Origin: CAMLDH01 sp966250375
Lineage (GTDB): Bacteria > Pseudomonadota > Gammaproteobacteria > Burkholderiales > Burkholderiaceae_D
Direction: 5' to 3'
Assembly: GCA_966250375.1 (NCBI GenBank)
Contig: CBINHE010000007.1
Span: forward strand, 1-64,000
Length of the DNA: 64,000 nucleotides
In this document: piece after piece, positions 1-5,962 of the stretch
Numbering within the stretch: position 1 is the first letter of the stretch
Layout of the letters: each line of letters opens with the position of its first letter
The notes under the pieces: model-generated
What the model was told of the DNA's origin: nothing
The model's input: the letters and a program-made list of their open reading frames with translations, nothing else
Databases searched by the model: none
Made by a program: the position numbers and the translations under genes

Positions 1-108
1 TCCCGTTGCGCTGGATGCAGACTGGTATCCCGTTGCGCTGGATGCAGACCGGTCTCCCGTTGCGCTGGATGCAGACCGGTCTCCCGTTGCGCTGGATGCA
101 GACCGGTC
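1..108. repeat. Four tandem 27-bp repeats
   Basis: Four head-to-tail copies of a 27-bp unit (1-27, 28-54, 55-81, 82-108). Copies 2-4 are identical; copy 1 differs at three positions near its right end. The unit is nine codons, so on the minus strand it reads as repeated DRSASSATG (YQSASSATG in the copy at 1-27). It is the C-terminal repeat of the gene on the minus strand and runs into the window edge, so the true copy number is unknown. Direct abutment without spacers rules out a CRISPR array. Confidence 0.95.
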
Positions 109-489
109 CGCGTCTACATGCTTTGATGTCGCAGGGCTGCATCGAGTTGTGACAAATTCAATTGCGGCGGAAATAAGCATTGGGATGGTCAATGACGCTT
201 TTATGCTAATTACATTCCCTGCGCGCTTAGAGTCATCACTACGTTTTTCATCAAGGCCCGACAGCTCGCACTCTGCAATCTGACCGGTTGGAGGGTAGTA
301 TTTGAAAATATCTAACGGGTACTCACAAGCATGAAAGCCGGAATTGCAAAGCTCAGCGACGCCATCGTGCGTATATGTTTGACCGACAGCGAATTGATAT
401 CCACGGCATGTCCAGTCCTGCTCAAAGCCCTTGTAGACCTTGATGACATCATTCTTCTGCGATTCTTGCGGCGATCCTGCTGTGATCAT
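1..489 (-). CDS. DUF7666-like phage protein with C-terminal nonapeptide repeats (3' end outside window)
   Basis: The minus strand is open from an ATG at 489 to the window edge (163 codons visible). An AAGGAG ribosome site lies just upstream, and a strong promoter sits at 535-563. Residues of about 17-75 hold a conserved-looking core: VYKGFEQDWTCRGYQF, then CNSGFHACEYPLDIF and YYPPTG. This resembles the DUF7666 family of phage proteins from memory. The tail becomes DRSASSATG repeats, as in relatives that end in Ala/Gly/Ser-rich beta-roll-like repeats. Function is unknown. Its promoter resembles that of the cro-like gene, so it may be expressed with the early genes or under repressor control. 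Confidence 0.8.
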   Translation of the reverse strand, partial: MITAGSPQESQKNDVIKVYKGFEQDWTCRGYQFAVGQTYTHDGVAELCNSGFHACEYPLDIFKYYPPTGQIAECELSGLDEKRSDDSKRAGNVISIKASLTIPMLISAAIEFVTTRCSPATSKHVDADRSASSATGDRSASSATGDRSASSATGYQSASSATG

Positions 490-534
490 TTCGGCTCCTT
501 GTTTGCTTGCTTGGAATGTTTGTTCGATGGAATG

Positions 535-574
535 ATTATAGGAATACTGATATTCAATGTCAATAAGTATTCCT
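535..574 (-). promoter_or_regulatory. Strong sigma-70 promoter with operator-like inverted repeats, for the DUF7666-like gene
   Basis: On the minus strand a perfect TTGACA (558-563) and perfect TATAAT (535-540) are separated by 17 bp. Inverted repeat arms AGGAATACT (540-548) and AGTATTCCT (566-574) bracket the promoter core, and GAATA/TATTC (542-546, 551-555) forms a tighter dyad. The 14-bp run ACTTATTGACATTG and the following ATATC are shared with the cro-side promoter at 5144-5178. This suggests a common repressor. Confidence 0.85.
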
Positions 575-999
575 ATATTTTTATTTCAAAAGATGTAAAA
601 TATGTTCACTCGCTAGAAATTGAGCGACGAATACCGGAGGCGCGGACCAAATCTAGCCGCGCCATAAAGTTTCCGATTAGAGGAAAGCCTGCAGGGGAAT
701 GCATAGCTTCAACGTCAGCCACGCGTCAGGACAAACCCGCACCTCGGGGGACATGGCAGAACAGGGTAACGGTAAGGGCAGAATATCGCGCCGGGTGCAA
801 ATCCTTAACAATCCGTGGGCTGGCGTAAATCCATCGGCCTAGGGCGTAACGACAATGATCGTTAGCTGGATGGAGACCGCTTTAGTGCGGGGTGAAGCCG
901 AACCTCTCTTTCCCTGTCTCAGGGGTAGGGGGCGTTTTGGTGAAATATTAAAAACAACAGAGATATTTAATTAATCCACCATAAGCACACGAGGACAAA
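575..999. other. Gene-poor stretch with several potential RNA stems
   Basis: I find no convincing gene here. The plus-strand reading frame starting at 331 mainly mirrors the DUF7666-like gene and lacks a ribosome site. Between 789 and 924 there are several short complementary pairs: CGCC/GGCG (789-792, 822-825), CCATC/GATGG (831-835, 869-873) enclosing AACGA/TCGTT (848-852, 859-863), CCGC/GCGG (877-880, 887-890) and CCCTG/CAGGG (912-916, 920-924). This could be a structured RNA or the leader of the gene at 1000. It matches no riboswitch or intron domain that I recognise. Confidence 0.4.
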
Positions 1000-1459
1000 A
1001 TGAGATTCCCAGAATATTTGGCCGCGAAGGGTGTTGCAAAAACATTGACCCGAAAAGAGGCGACGATATTCAAAATCCCTTACCCCGCCCCCATCTGGCT
1101 GGCCGATTAAATATGCGTCCATAGAACTCACGCCAGAGATTCTGGGTAAGCTGCAAGCCGCTTTTGGTGAGAATTCTTCAGCCTCCGCATTGAGAATTCG
1201 GCGCGGGATTGCTGCGGCTTCTGGTGAGAAATTGCCGGCTGCTATGCCGAAAGAAAAAACGGTGCGCCGGCAGGATGATTCAGAGGTTGAAATGCTGCGC
1301 CATGTGTATAAGGCTGCACGATCATTGCTGCAATACAACGGCGACGATGTTGCGCAGATCCTATCGGCGGTAAATGCGCTGAGATCGGCGGTAGAAAAGG
1401 TGAGCAGGGAGGGCGAATCAAGCGGGTTGAATGACGACGGGCCGCCGTGGGTTAAGTAG
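1000..1459 (+). pseudogene. Small phage protein gene split by a +1 frameshift in a C5 tract
   Basis: An ATG at 1000 with a GAGGA ribosome site (991-995) opens a frame reading MRFPEYLAAKGVAKTLTRKE, which stops at 1110 after 36 residues. The frame one base over continues with SGWPIKYASIELTPEILGKL and stays open to 1459. Removing one C from the five-C run at 1088-1092 joins the two into a 152-residue protein with a natural join (IPYPAP-SGWPIKYAS). The N-terminal part resembles small phage proteins with a GW..KY motif, from memory. The options are a real disruption, phase variation at the C run, programmed frameshifting or a sequencing error. Function is unknown. Confidence 0.6.
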
Positions 1460-1464
1460 GCGTT

Positions 1465-1488
1465 AAAAAGCCCGCACGTGGCGGGCTT
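1465..1488 (-). terminator. Intrinsic terminator after the DUF6941-like gene
   Basis: AAGCCCGC (1468-1475) pairs with GCGGGCTT (1481-1488) around a 5-base loop. On the minus strand the hairpin is followed by a run of T, so it ends leftward transcription from 1513. An almost identical hairpin occurs at 31386-31406 on the other strand. Confidence 0.8.
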
Positions 1489-1512
1489 GGATGGTGATGG
1501 CTAAGCCAATGC

Positions 1513-1980
1513 TTATTTAACGGCAGGCTCCAATGTCTTAAGCTCTTCTGCTGTGGCCGCCCGTATTCTCAGCCCGTTTCCCTTGACTTCCTCGCCATCT
1601 ACGTAAGCTCGCAGACGTATGATCATCGGGCCATCGACTTGAAATGGGGAAATCACAAACACCATGGCTAGCACGAGGCTTCTATCTTCAGCTGCAATCT
1701 TTTCGTCCGGCATCGGCATGGGGGCTGCTTCTAGTGCCGCTTCGTCAATCTTCGCCTCCGCCAGCACCTGCTCGCCATTTAGAAGAACGATACGAACTTC
1801 ATGTTTTGGTGGCTCGACATAAGGCATCCTGAGCTTTACGTGAGCGCATAACTTCTGCAGGGTAGAAGGAAACTGCGGGAAAGCTATGTCATCGTTATAC
1901 ACCCCCATGAACGATGTTTTGCCGCCCAATTCAGGGCGAATGTCATCGCAGTAAATGGCGCTTATCGATTTTTTGGTCAT
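1513..1980 (-). CDS. DUF6941-like phage protein
   Basis: A 155-residue protein starting MTKKSISAIYCDDIRPELGG. The N-terminal pattern (YCDDIR, then GK.SFMGVY within residues 10-27) resembles the phage/bacterial DUF6941 family, whose function I do not know. There is no signal peptide or membrane segment. The sequence looks like an alternating beta-strand domain (VRIVLLNGEQVLAEA; MIIRLRAYVDGE). It lies downstream of the toxin-antitoxin genes, 11 bp after the antitoxin stop, and is probably on the same leftward transcript, which ends at the terminator at 1465-1488. Confidence 0.7.
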   Translation of the reverse strand: MTKKSISAIYCDDIRPELGGKTSFMGVYNDDIAFPQFPSTLQKLCAHVKLRMPYVEPPKHEVRIVLLNGEQVLAEAKIDEAALEAAPMPMPDEKIAAEDRSLVLAMVFVISPFQVDGPMIIRLRAYVDGEEVKGNGLRIRAATAEELKTLEPAVK

Positions 1981-1991
1981 TTTTATAACGA

Positions 1992-2513
1992 TTATTCAAT
2001 AATTGTTAACTTAAAGTCAGGGGGGCTTATTGCAGTCTGATGCTGCCGAGTCGCTGAATAGGCAGCAATTGAAGCCGCCCCTACGGTAAACTCCCTAACA
2101 GCGTTCGGTGTTGTTGGTGTGACGATTGAGCAAGCTATCGATCTTGCCAGCGATAGGTTCTCTAGCGATGTTTCACGATCCTCGCACACAAGTGTATCTT
2201 CTGAGAGTGACATGAAATCGACAATCGCAGTATGGACCGAAGAGAATTGGACGGAAAGGTGAACGTCGAATGCCTCGGATAGTCGCCTTAAAGTCTTGAG
2301 GGTGAGCGAATCAAAGTCGCCCATCTCGATCTTAGAGATTCGCTCCTGCCTCATCGACGATTTTTCAGCCAGCTCTTGCTGCGACCAGCCTCTATTGATG
2401 CGCATAGCCCGCACCTGCGCCGCGATGCGTAAGTTTGAATTCTCTTCGAGATATGCGTGCGCATATTCTCTGTCGGTGAATTCGGTCAGCAATGTTTCAA
2501 CTAATTCGCTCAT
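1992..2513 (-). CDS. HigA-like antitoxin / XRE-family regulator
   Basis: A 173-residue protein with a helix-turn-helix at about residues 41-65 (GWSQQELAEKSSMRQERISK), preceded by an acidic helical N-terminus. Placing antitoxin after toxin and overlapping the toxin's 3' end by 17 bp fits the HigBA order. It would neutralise the toxin encoded at 2497-2883 and probably represses the promoter at 2898-2925, which holds an inverted repeat. The roughly 75-residue tail after the HTH matches nothing I know and is longer than in minimal HigA proteins. Confidence 0.75.
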   Translation of the reverse strand: MSELVETLLTEFTDREYAHAYLEENSNLRIAAQVRAMRINRGWSQQELAEKSSMRQERISKIEMGDFDSLTLKTLRRLSEAFDVHLSVQFSSVHTAIVDFMSLSEDTLVCEDRETSLENLSLARSIACSIVTPTTPNAVREFTVGAASIAAYSATRQHQTAISPPDFKLTIIE

Positions 2514-2883
2514 GCTTGCATCTCCTTCTTTTATCCTGCGCCACGGCTGCGCGTCTGGCGTCTGCTGTTTCCGGGGCGCTACTCGGATTGTATTGACTGT
2601 CGCGTTCGGTAGCGCCCATCAAGAACGTATATTCGTTTGCCACATCGTGAGGGCCGCGGCACAACAATGGCCTCAACTGGACGTTTCCTTTTACTCTTAG
2701 CTTGCGTATGCCTGGCACGGGAGTATCTGTCAGGACATGGGGAACCAATGTTTCACCGTAAAGCTCGAGCATATCTATCTTCGCGTTCATCTTTGCCTGT
2801 TGCTGCTTCTGTAGATCGCGAGTCCAGCTTGCGAAAACGTTTTCCCCATTGGCATCCAAGTAGTCAAATAGATTAAATGTCAT
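2497..2883 (-). CDS. RelE/HigB-type toxin (Gp49-like)
   Basis: A 128-residue protein starting MTFNLFDYLDANGENVFASW. The order of elements, a central KIDMLELYGETL helix followed by IRKLRVKGNVQLRPLLCRG and YTFLMGATERD, matches phage-derived Gp49-like/HigB toxins: the 'lelR...gn.RvlF...' core, then a strand with an aromatic residue. Members of the family are ribosome-dependent mRNA endonucleases. It is the first gene of the pair and overlaps the XRE antitoxin. The final 25 residues are rich in Arg/Lys and outside the usual domain. Family call from memory. Confidence 0.7.
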   Translation of the reverse strand: MTFNLFDYLDANGENVFASWTRDLQKQQQAKMNAKIDMLELYGETLVPHVLTDTPVPGIRKLRVKGNVQLRPLLCRGPHDVANEYTFLMGATERDSQYNPSSAPETADARRAAVAQDKRRRCKHERIS

Positions 2884-2897
2884 TGTATGTCTTTTTT

Positions 2898-2925
2898 ATT
2901 ATATAGCGGAATTATGTAATTTCAA
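2898..2925 (-). promoter_or_regulatory. Toxin-antitoxin promoter with operator dyad
   Basis: On the minus strand TTGAAA (2920-2925), a 16-bp spacer and a perfect TATAAT (2898-2903) precede the toxin start at 2883. Between and overlapping the hexamers lies an inverted repeat, AATTA/TAATT (2910-2914, 2917-2921), placed where an antitoxin would block polymerase. Autoregulation is inferred from this position. Confidence 0.7.
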
Positions 2926-3065
2926 CCGAGGTCAAGGGCTGGATTGTCTCAACTTATCTCACATCAATTTATTGCCTAACAATGGAGTATTTCTTGAATC
3001 ATCAACACCCATACCGCTTGCGCTCGTTCAGGATCTCGTAACGTCCGCCGCTTTTGCTCTACCTA

Positions 3066-3359
3066 TTATGGGCACGCCCTCCGCTCCCATCTATCTTTCG
3101 CCTTGGCATCGGCTACCGTTTGCCATTGCAGATTTGATGCGACATCGAGAGATTTGCGTTCCTCTTGCGTTTTAGCGCAGTCGAGGGCGGTTTTATGATC
3201 CTTCACCCATCCCGGACACTTGCCGCGCCTCTCCCCAGTAGACGGGCAGGGATTCACACGCTGGAACTCGGCTTTAGCGGCTGCGCTGCGGGGCTGTTTG
3301 GCGCCGGCCAACAACGGGACGGCAAGCAGGAGGGTGGCAAGTACCGCCCGTGCCGCCAT
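3066..3359 (-). CDS. Small secreted HNH-like protein
   Basis: A 97-residue protein from the ATG at 3359. An upstream TTG at 3380 would overlap the previous gene. The first ~20 residues (MAARAVLATLLLAVPLLAGA) form a signal peptide. The mature part reads NPCPSTGERRGKCPGWVKDH, then LQWQTVADAKAKDRWER, the pattern of small exported proteins that look like HNH nucleases (conserved CP.TG..RG.CPG..vDH and NMQW). The usual VDHIVPL core is here VKDHKTALDC with a short insertion, so catalytic activity is uncertain. It lies just after 3371-3694 in a run of exported small proteins, probably an accessory block expressed in the lysogen. Confidence 0.6.
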   Translation of the reverse strand: MAARAVLATLLLAVPLLAGAKQPRSAAAKAEFQRVNPCPSTGERRGKCPGWVKDHKTALDCAKTQEERKSLDVASNLQWQTVADAKAKDRWERRACP

Positions 3360-3370
3360 GGCCGGCTGAA

Positions 3371-3694
3371 TCAATAGCAATTGACATTACCATAAAGGTC
3401 TTTGCTGCAATTCTGCCGTTGCTGTGATGACGGCTGAAACGGGTCAGACTGCTGCGGCTGGAAGGCCCGCGGCTCCTGCGGCTTGAACGGGTCAACTGTT
3501 CCTTGCTGGCCGGTGTAAGGGTTGGTATTGCCGCGCGTGCTGTAGTTGTTGGATGTGGTGTTGTCCGGCGTCGATCGGTGGTGCCCCGCAACATATGTTC
3601 CATCCTTGCGCGTATGCCCATCAACCCATGCATCTCCAGAAAACGCGGACGATGACACAAGCAGCAACGCGCCTATGGCGGCAATATTCTTCAT
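3371..3694 (-). CDS. Small periplasmic protein (HVDGYTRKDGTYV family)
   Basis: A 107-residue protein with a signal peptide (MKNIAAIGALLLVSSSAFSG). The mature part contains WVDGHTRKDGTYVAGHHRS and NNYSTRGNTNPYTGQQGT, the hallmarks of a widespread family of small exported proteins of unknown function found in phages and bacteria. The rest is low in complexity and rich in Pro, Gln and Ser, ending in NCSKDLYGNVNCY. It lies between two other small genes on the minus strand. Its function is unknown; a role in the lysogen's envelope is only inferred. Confidence 0.75.
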   Translation of the reverse strand: MKNIAAIGALLLVSSSAFSGDAWVDGHTRKDGTYVAGHHRSTPDNTTSNNYSTRGNTNPYTGQQGTVDPFKPQEPRAFQPQQSDPFQPSSQQRQNCSKDLYGNVNCY

Positions 3695-3736
3695 TTTTAT
3701 TCCCTTGAATCGGCAAAGTGGCGTGCCGTTGCGCCT

Positions 3737-3838
3737 TTATTTCTCTGGCTCACCCAGCCGGATGAAAACTTTATCCCGGCCCCAGCGGTTGATGAGTTCC
3801 TGGATTAGCTCACCGTCCGTAAAGTCTTTCAGAAGCAC
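3737..3838 (-). CDS. Small phage protein (33 residues)
   Basis: A GTG at 3838 starts a short frame overlapping the previous gene's stop by 10 bp, with AAAGG just upstream. The product begins MLLKDFTDGELIQELINRWG. Short phage proteins with a DFTD.ELi.El.rR helix pattern are common near immunity and accessory regions. No function is known. The coupling by overlap and family-like sequence are the main support. Confidence 0.5.
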   Translation of the reverse strand: MLLKDFTDGELIQELINRWGRDKVFIRLGEPEK

Positions 3839-4332
3839 CCTTTTGCTGTGCAGCGGATTTCGCAAATTTGTTTGAGTGTGAAAGCGCCTATGCTATTTGG
3901 CGCAACCTCGGTAAATACGGCTTCCCCCGCCGGTAGATCAATTAATATTTTCGGATCTCCAGCGCCATTGCTGCCGGTATATTCAATGACGCGCGCAACA
4001 GCGGATTCTTTGGTTGAACATTTAAACAACTCAAGTGTTTTCGTTGATTGCCCTGCGTGAAAATTTCTAAGAACCCATGCTTTTCTAAATTCTTTGCCAA
4101 TTATGAAAGTTTCTTTATCGACGTAAGTGGTCATGCTATCTTTTATTTTGTCGATATAAACCCAATTTTTTGAAAGAGTGACCCCTGGCAAATCAACTTT
4201 CTCGCAGCCATTTGTATTGCCAGTGGTTTTGTATTCCTTATTCCCGTTGGCACTCGTACACAAATAAACATCTAGTTGCGCATGGGCGGCAAGGTGCAAA
4301 AAAAACAATATTAATATAGTTATGTACTTCAT
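3829..4332 (-). CDS. Exported surface-adhesin E-like protein
   Basis: A 167-residue protein with a signal peptide (MKYITILILFFLHLAAHA). After a Cys-containing N-terminal part (VYLCTSANGNKEYKTTGNTN) comes NWVYIDKIKDSMTTYVDKET, then KAWVLRNF, LELFKCSTKESAVARVIEYT and PNSIGAFTLKQIC. This order matches the surface-adhesin protein E fold: NW..I....d...YiD, K.W......s.K...efdC, eP.Sv...l...C. The family is periplasmic or surface exposed. Unusually low GC for the window suggests recent acquisition. It lies between the repressor gene and the other exported proteins. A role in lysogenic conversion is inferred, not shown. Confidence 0.65.
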   Translation of the reverse strand: MKYITILILFFLHLAAHAQLDVYLCTSANGNKEYKTTGNTNGCEKVDLPGVTLSKNWVYIDKIKDSMTTYVDKETFIIGKEFRKAWVLRNFHAGQSTKTLELFKCSTKESAVARVIEYTGSNGAGDPKILIDLPAGEAVFTEVAPNSIGAFTLKQICEIRCTAKGCF

Positions 4333-4386
4333 GTTTAGCCTTCGCGGTTATCTTTATGTGATTGCAGCGACTTTCCAAGTTTCACC

Positions 4387-5112
4387 TTAAAAATCAGAAC
4401 CGCACCATACCTTTATCACGCGTGCGAACACCTCAAAATCCATATCAGCCGTAATGACCCAATCCCGGTAGCTTTTATTCTCTGAAATGGCAACCAGTCC
4501 TTGACCGGGCACGCGTTGCAGGCGCTTGATAAATCCTTCGTCGCCAATGCGGAAGAAATAGATCGAATCAAACTCAACAGCCTTAACGCCAGCGTCTACC
4601 AATAGAGGATCGCCCGGGTTAAAAAGTGGTCGCATGGAATCGCCGAAGCCAGTAACGATCCGCAGATTGCCGGCCCCTGTGTGGCTCTTTACGTTTTTTG
4701 TTATCCAGTCTGCATCAACTCGCCAGCCATATATTTCCCCTGGCTGATCTCGCAGAATTAGCCCATTACCCATACTGCCGCCGACGCCGTTGTATTGAGG
4801 TATTTCAATCCCCTCTGGCTCAGGCGATGAAGTGCGCAGTCTCACTACGACCCGGCCCTCGTCTGCGTATTGTTCGCCATGTTGGTGTGATGAAACTATG
4901 CCAACTTGCCGCCTTGGTCCACGACCAGTTTCCAGCCATAGCGCACTGACGTTGAGGGCGGAAGCCATTGCTGCCAGCTTCGTGGTCCCATATGAATCTC
5001 CATTTTCAAGTTCTGATAGTGCCGGCTGGCTGACTCCAACTTTATCCGCCAATTGTTTTTGAGTAAGGCCGGCCTCTTTTCGCGCTTCGCGCACACGTTC
5101 CCCGATAGACAT
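4387..5112 (-). CDS. CI-like phage repressor, S24 (LexA-like) family
   Basis: A 241-residue protein starting at the ATG at 5112 (MSIGERVREARKEAGLTQKQ). A longer frame to 5229 would cross the cro promoter and is rejected. Residues of about 16-37 form the XRE helix-turn-helix (TQKQLADKVGVSQPALSEL). The C-terminal half is a LexA/S24 domain with the nucleophile Ser159 in GFGDSMRPLF and the general base Lys196 in GFIKRL. A GG pair near residues 111-112 (YNGVGGSMGNG) is a candidate cleavage site. It should repress the early promoter and be inactivated by RecA-stimulated self-cleavage. No clear SD precedes the start. Confidence 0.92.
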   Translation of the reverse strand: MSIGERVREARKEAGLTQKQLADKVGVSQPALSELENGDSYGTTKLAAMASALNVSALWLETGRGPRRQVGIVSSHQHGEQYADEGRVVVRLRTSSPEPEGIEIPQYNGVGGSMGNGLILRDQPGEIYGWRVDADWITKNVKSHTGAGNLRIVTGFGDSMRPLFNPGDPLLVDAGVKAVEFDSIYFFRIGDEGFIKRLQRVPGQGLVAISENKSYRDWVITADMDFEVFARVIKVWCGSDF

Positions 5113-5178
5113 ATCGGAATTGTTATGCAATTCCTCATCGGAAAACTTATTGACATTGCATATCGGAACACTTATATT
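5110..5178 (+). promoter_or_regulatory. Switch region: early rightward promoter and repressor operators
   Basis: The cro-side promoter has a perfect TTGACA (5150-5155), a 17-bp spacer and TATATT (5173-5178). An inverted repeat GGAATTG/CAATTCC (5116-5122, 5128-5134) lies next to the repressor start, and the motif ATATCGGAA or CATCGGAA recurs at about 5111, 5136 and 5161. These are candidate operator half-sites for CI and Cro. The region from ACTTATTGACATTG (from 5145) matches the promoter at 535-568. Confidence 0.8.
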
Positions 5179-5185
5179 ATTATCT

Positions 5186-5422
5186 ATGGACATTAAAAAC
5201 ATTCTTTCTGACCTGAAAAAGATCGGCATGACCCAAACCGAGATCGGAACCTCGATTGGTTGCAGTCAGGCCGCGATCAGTGACATGGCAAACGGCAAGA
5301 CTGGAAAAATCCGCCCTTCATGGAAGGTGGTTAAAGGCCTCCGCAAACTTGCCAAAAAGCACAGGTTAACAATAGCACAATGCAACACCTCGCCCAATTA
5401 TGGGGAAGAGGGCAAGCCTTGA
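5186..5422 (+). CDS. Cro-like helix-turn-helix regulator
   Basis: A 78-residue protein beginning MDIKNILSDLKKIGMTQTEI, with a helix-turn-helix at about residues 15-36 (TQTEIGTSIGCSQAAISDMA). It lies divergent to the CI-like repressor, the Cro/YdaS position, so it probably counteracts repressor and sets early transcription. The ATG begins only 8 bp after the -10 hexamer, so the mRNA from this promoter would be almost leaderless, with no room for a Shine-Dalgarno site. An in-frame start at 5120 precedes the promoter and is unlikely. Confidence 0.82.
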   Translation: MDIKNILSDLKKIGMTQTEIGTSIGCSQAAISDMANGKTGKIRPSWKVVKGLRKLAKKHRLTIAQCNTSPNYGEEGKP

Positions 5423-5470
5423 TATGACAAACCAACAGCGCCTAACCGCCTCTCAAAAAGGAATACCGAA

Positions 5471-5689
5471 ATGAACCAACACGAAACGTTGTGCGCAATT
5501 TTGGCGGAATCAATCAAGTGTGCCCAGCAGGAAGGCTTCGATGATTCGACCGTTGTCGCAACTGCCGTAACTGCCGCACAAGCCTTCAAAGCAGGCTTGG
5601 CGGCATTTTATGACGCTAGTCCCCCATCACTTGAATTGCCTTCGACAAGTCAGCGAGAAGAGTTTCCAAGTACAGAGCATCGGCAGTAG
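5471..5689 (+). CDS. Hypothetical small early protein
   Basis: A 72-residue protein starting MNQHETLCAILAESIKCAQQ, with a good ribosome site (AAAGGAA, 8 bp upstream). The first 50 residues are predicted helix-rich (VVATAVTAAQAFKAGLAAFY); the tail is Ser/Glu-rich. I recognise no family. Its 3' end overlaps the convergent gene at 5616-5807 by 74 bp, so one of the two, or the extent of this tail, may be wrong. It follows the cro-like gene in the early operon. Confidence 0.5.
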   Translation: MNQHETLCAILAESIKCAQQEGFDDSTVVATAVTAAQAFKAGLAAFYDASPPSLELPSTSQREEFPSTEHRQ

Positions 5690-5807
5690 CAGATTCTTTT
5701 GCCTCTCTAGTGCTTGTCGGGCCGAGAAGCTTTATTGACCCACTTGTCAAGGCGACCGTAACGAGATCGATTGCTTTTTGAGCTGAAGTGCCTTTTGTAA
5801 AAGCCAT
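5616..5807 (-). CDS. Hypothetical small protein on the opposite strand
   Basis: A 63-residue protein starting MAFTKGTSAQKAIDLVTVAL behind a clear AAAGGA ribosome site. The sequence is balanced and helix-prone (EAKESATADALYLETLLADLSKAIQ), unlike a shadow frame. It is transcribed against its neighbours and diverges from the gene at 5963, with a 12-bp palindrome in between, so it may have its own regulated promoter. It overlaps the end of 5471-5689. Function is unknown. Confidence 0.5.
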   Translation of the reverse strand: MAFTKGTSAQKAIDLVTVALTSGSIKLLGPTSTREAKESATADALYLETLLADLSKAIQVMGD

Positions 5808-5856
5808 GGGATGTCCTTTTGTTGATTGTTGTTAAGGGACCGCAATCTTAAAGCAT

Positions 5857-5868
5857 CGGGACGTCCCG
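5857..5868. promoter_or_regulatory. Perfect 12-bp palindrome in a divergent intergenic region
   Basis: CGGGACGTCCCG is fully self-complementary and lies midway between the divergent starts at 5807 (minus) and 5963 (plus). That is the usual place for a dimeric regulator site. I saw no clear promoter hexamers near it, and the binding protein is unknown. A chance palindrome cannot be excluded. Confidence 0.45.
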
Positions 5869-5962
5869 CCTAATTTTTGAAATTGCTTCACCCGTACCAC
5901 CCGTAGCACTTTTTAACACCGAAGTCCTGAGCCACAAGAACCACTAACACTAGGAAACCAAA

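Noticed and set aside
1..108. CRISPR array
   Set aside because: The 27-bp units abut without spacers and encode a repeated nonapeptide.
331..828. Plus-strand open frame of 165 codons
   Set aside because: It mainly lies opposite the DUF7666-like gene, which has a promoter, ribosome site and family-like sequence on the minus strand. The plus frame has no ribosome site.
789..924. Group II intron domain or known riboswitch
   Set aside because: The stems do not match the domain V or aptamer patterns that I know; no reverse transcriptase is near.
967..1338. Minus-strand open frame across the frameshifted gene
   Set aside because: It has no ribosome site and the plus-strand frames there are better supported and follow a GAGGA site.
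5113..5229. Longer N-terminus for the repressor
   Set aside because: The extension would run through the cro-side promoter and part of the cro-like gene; the HTH starts properly from the ATG at 5112.
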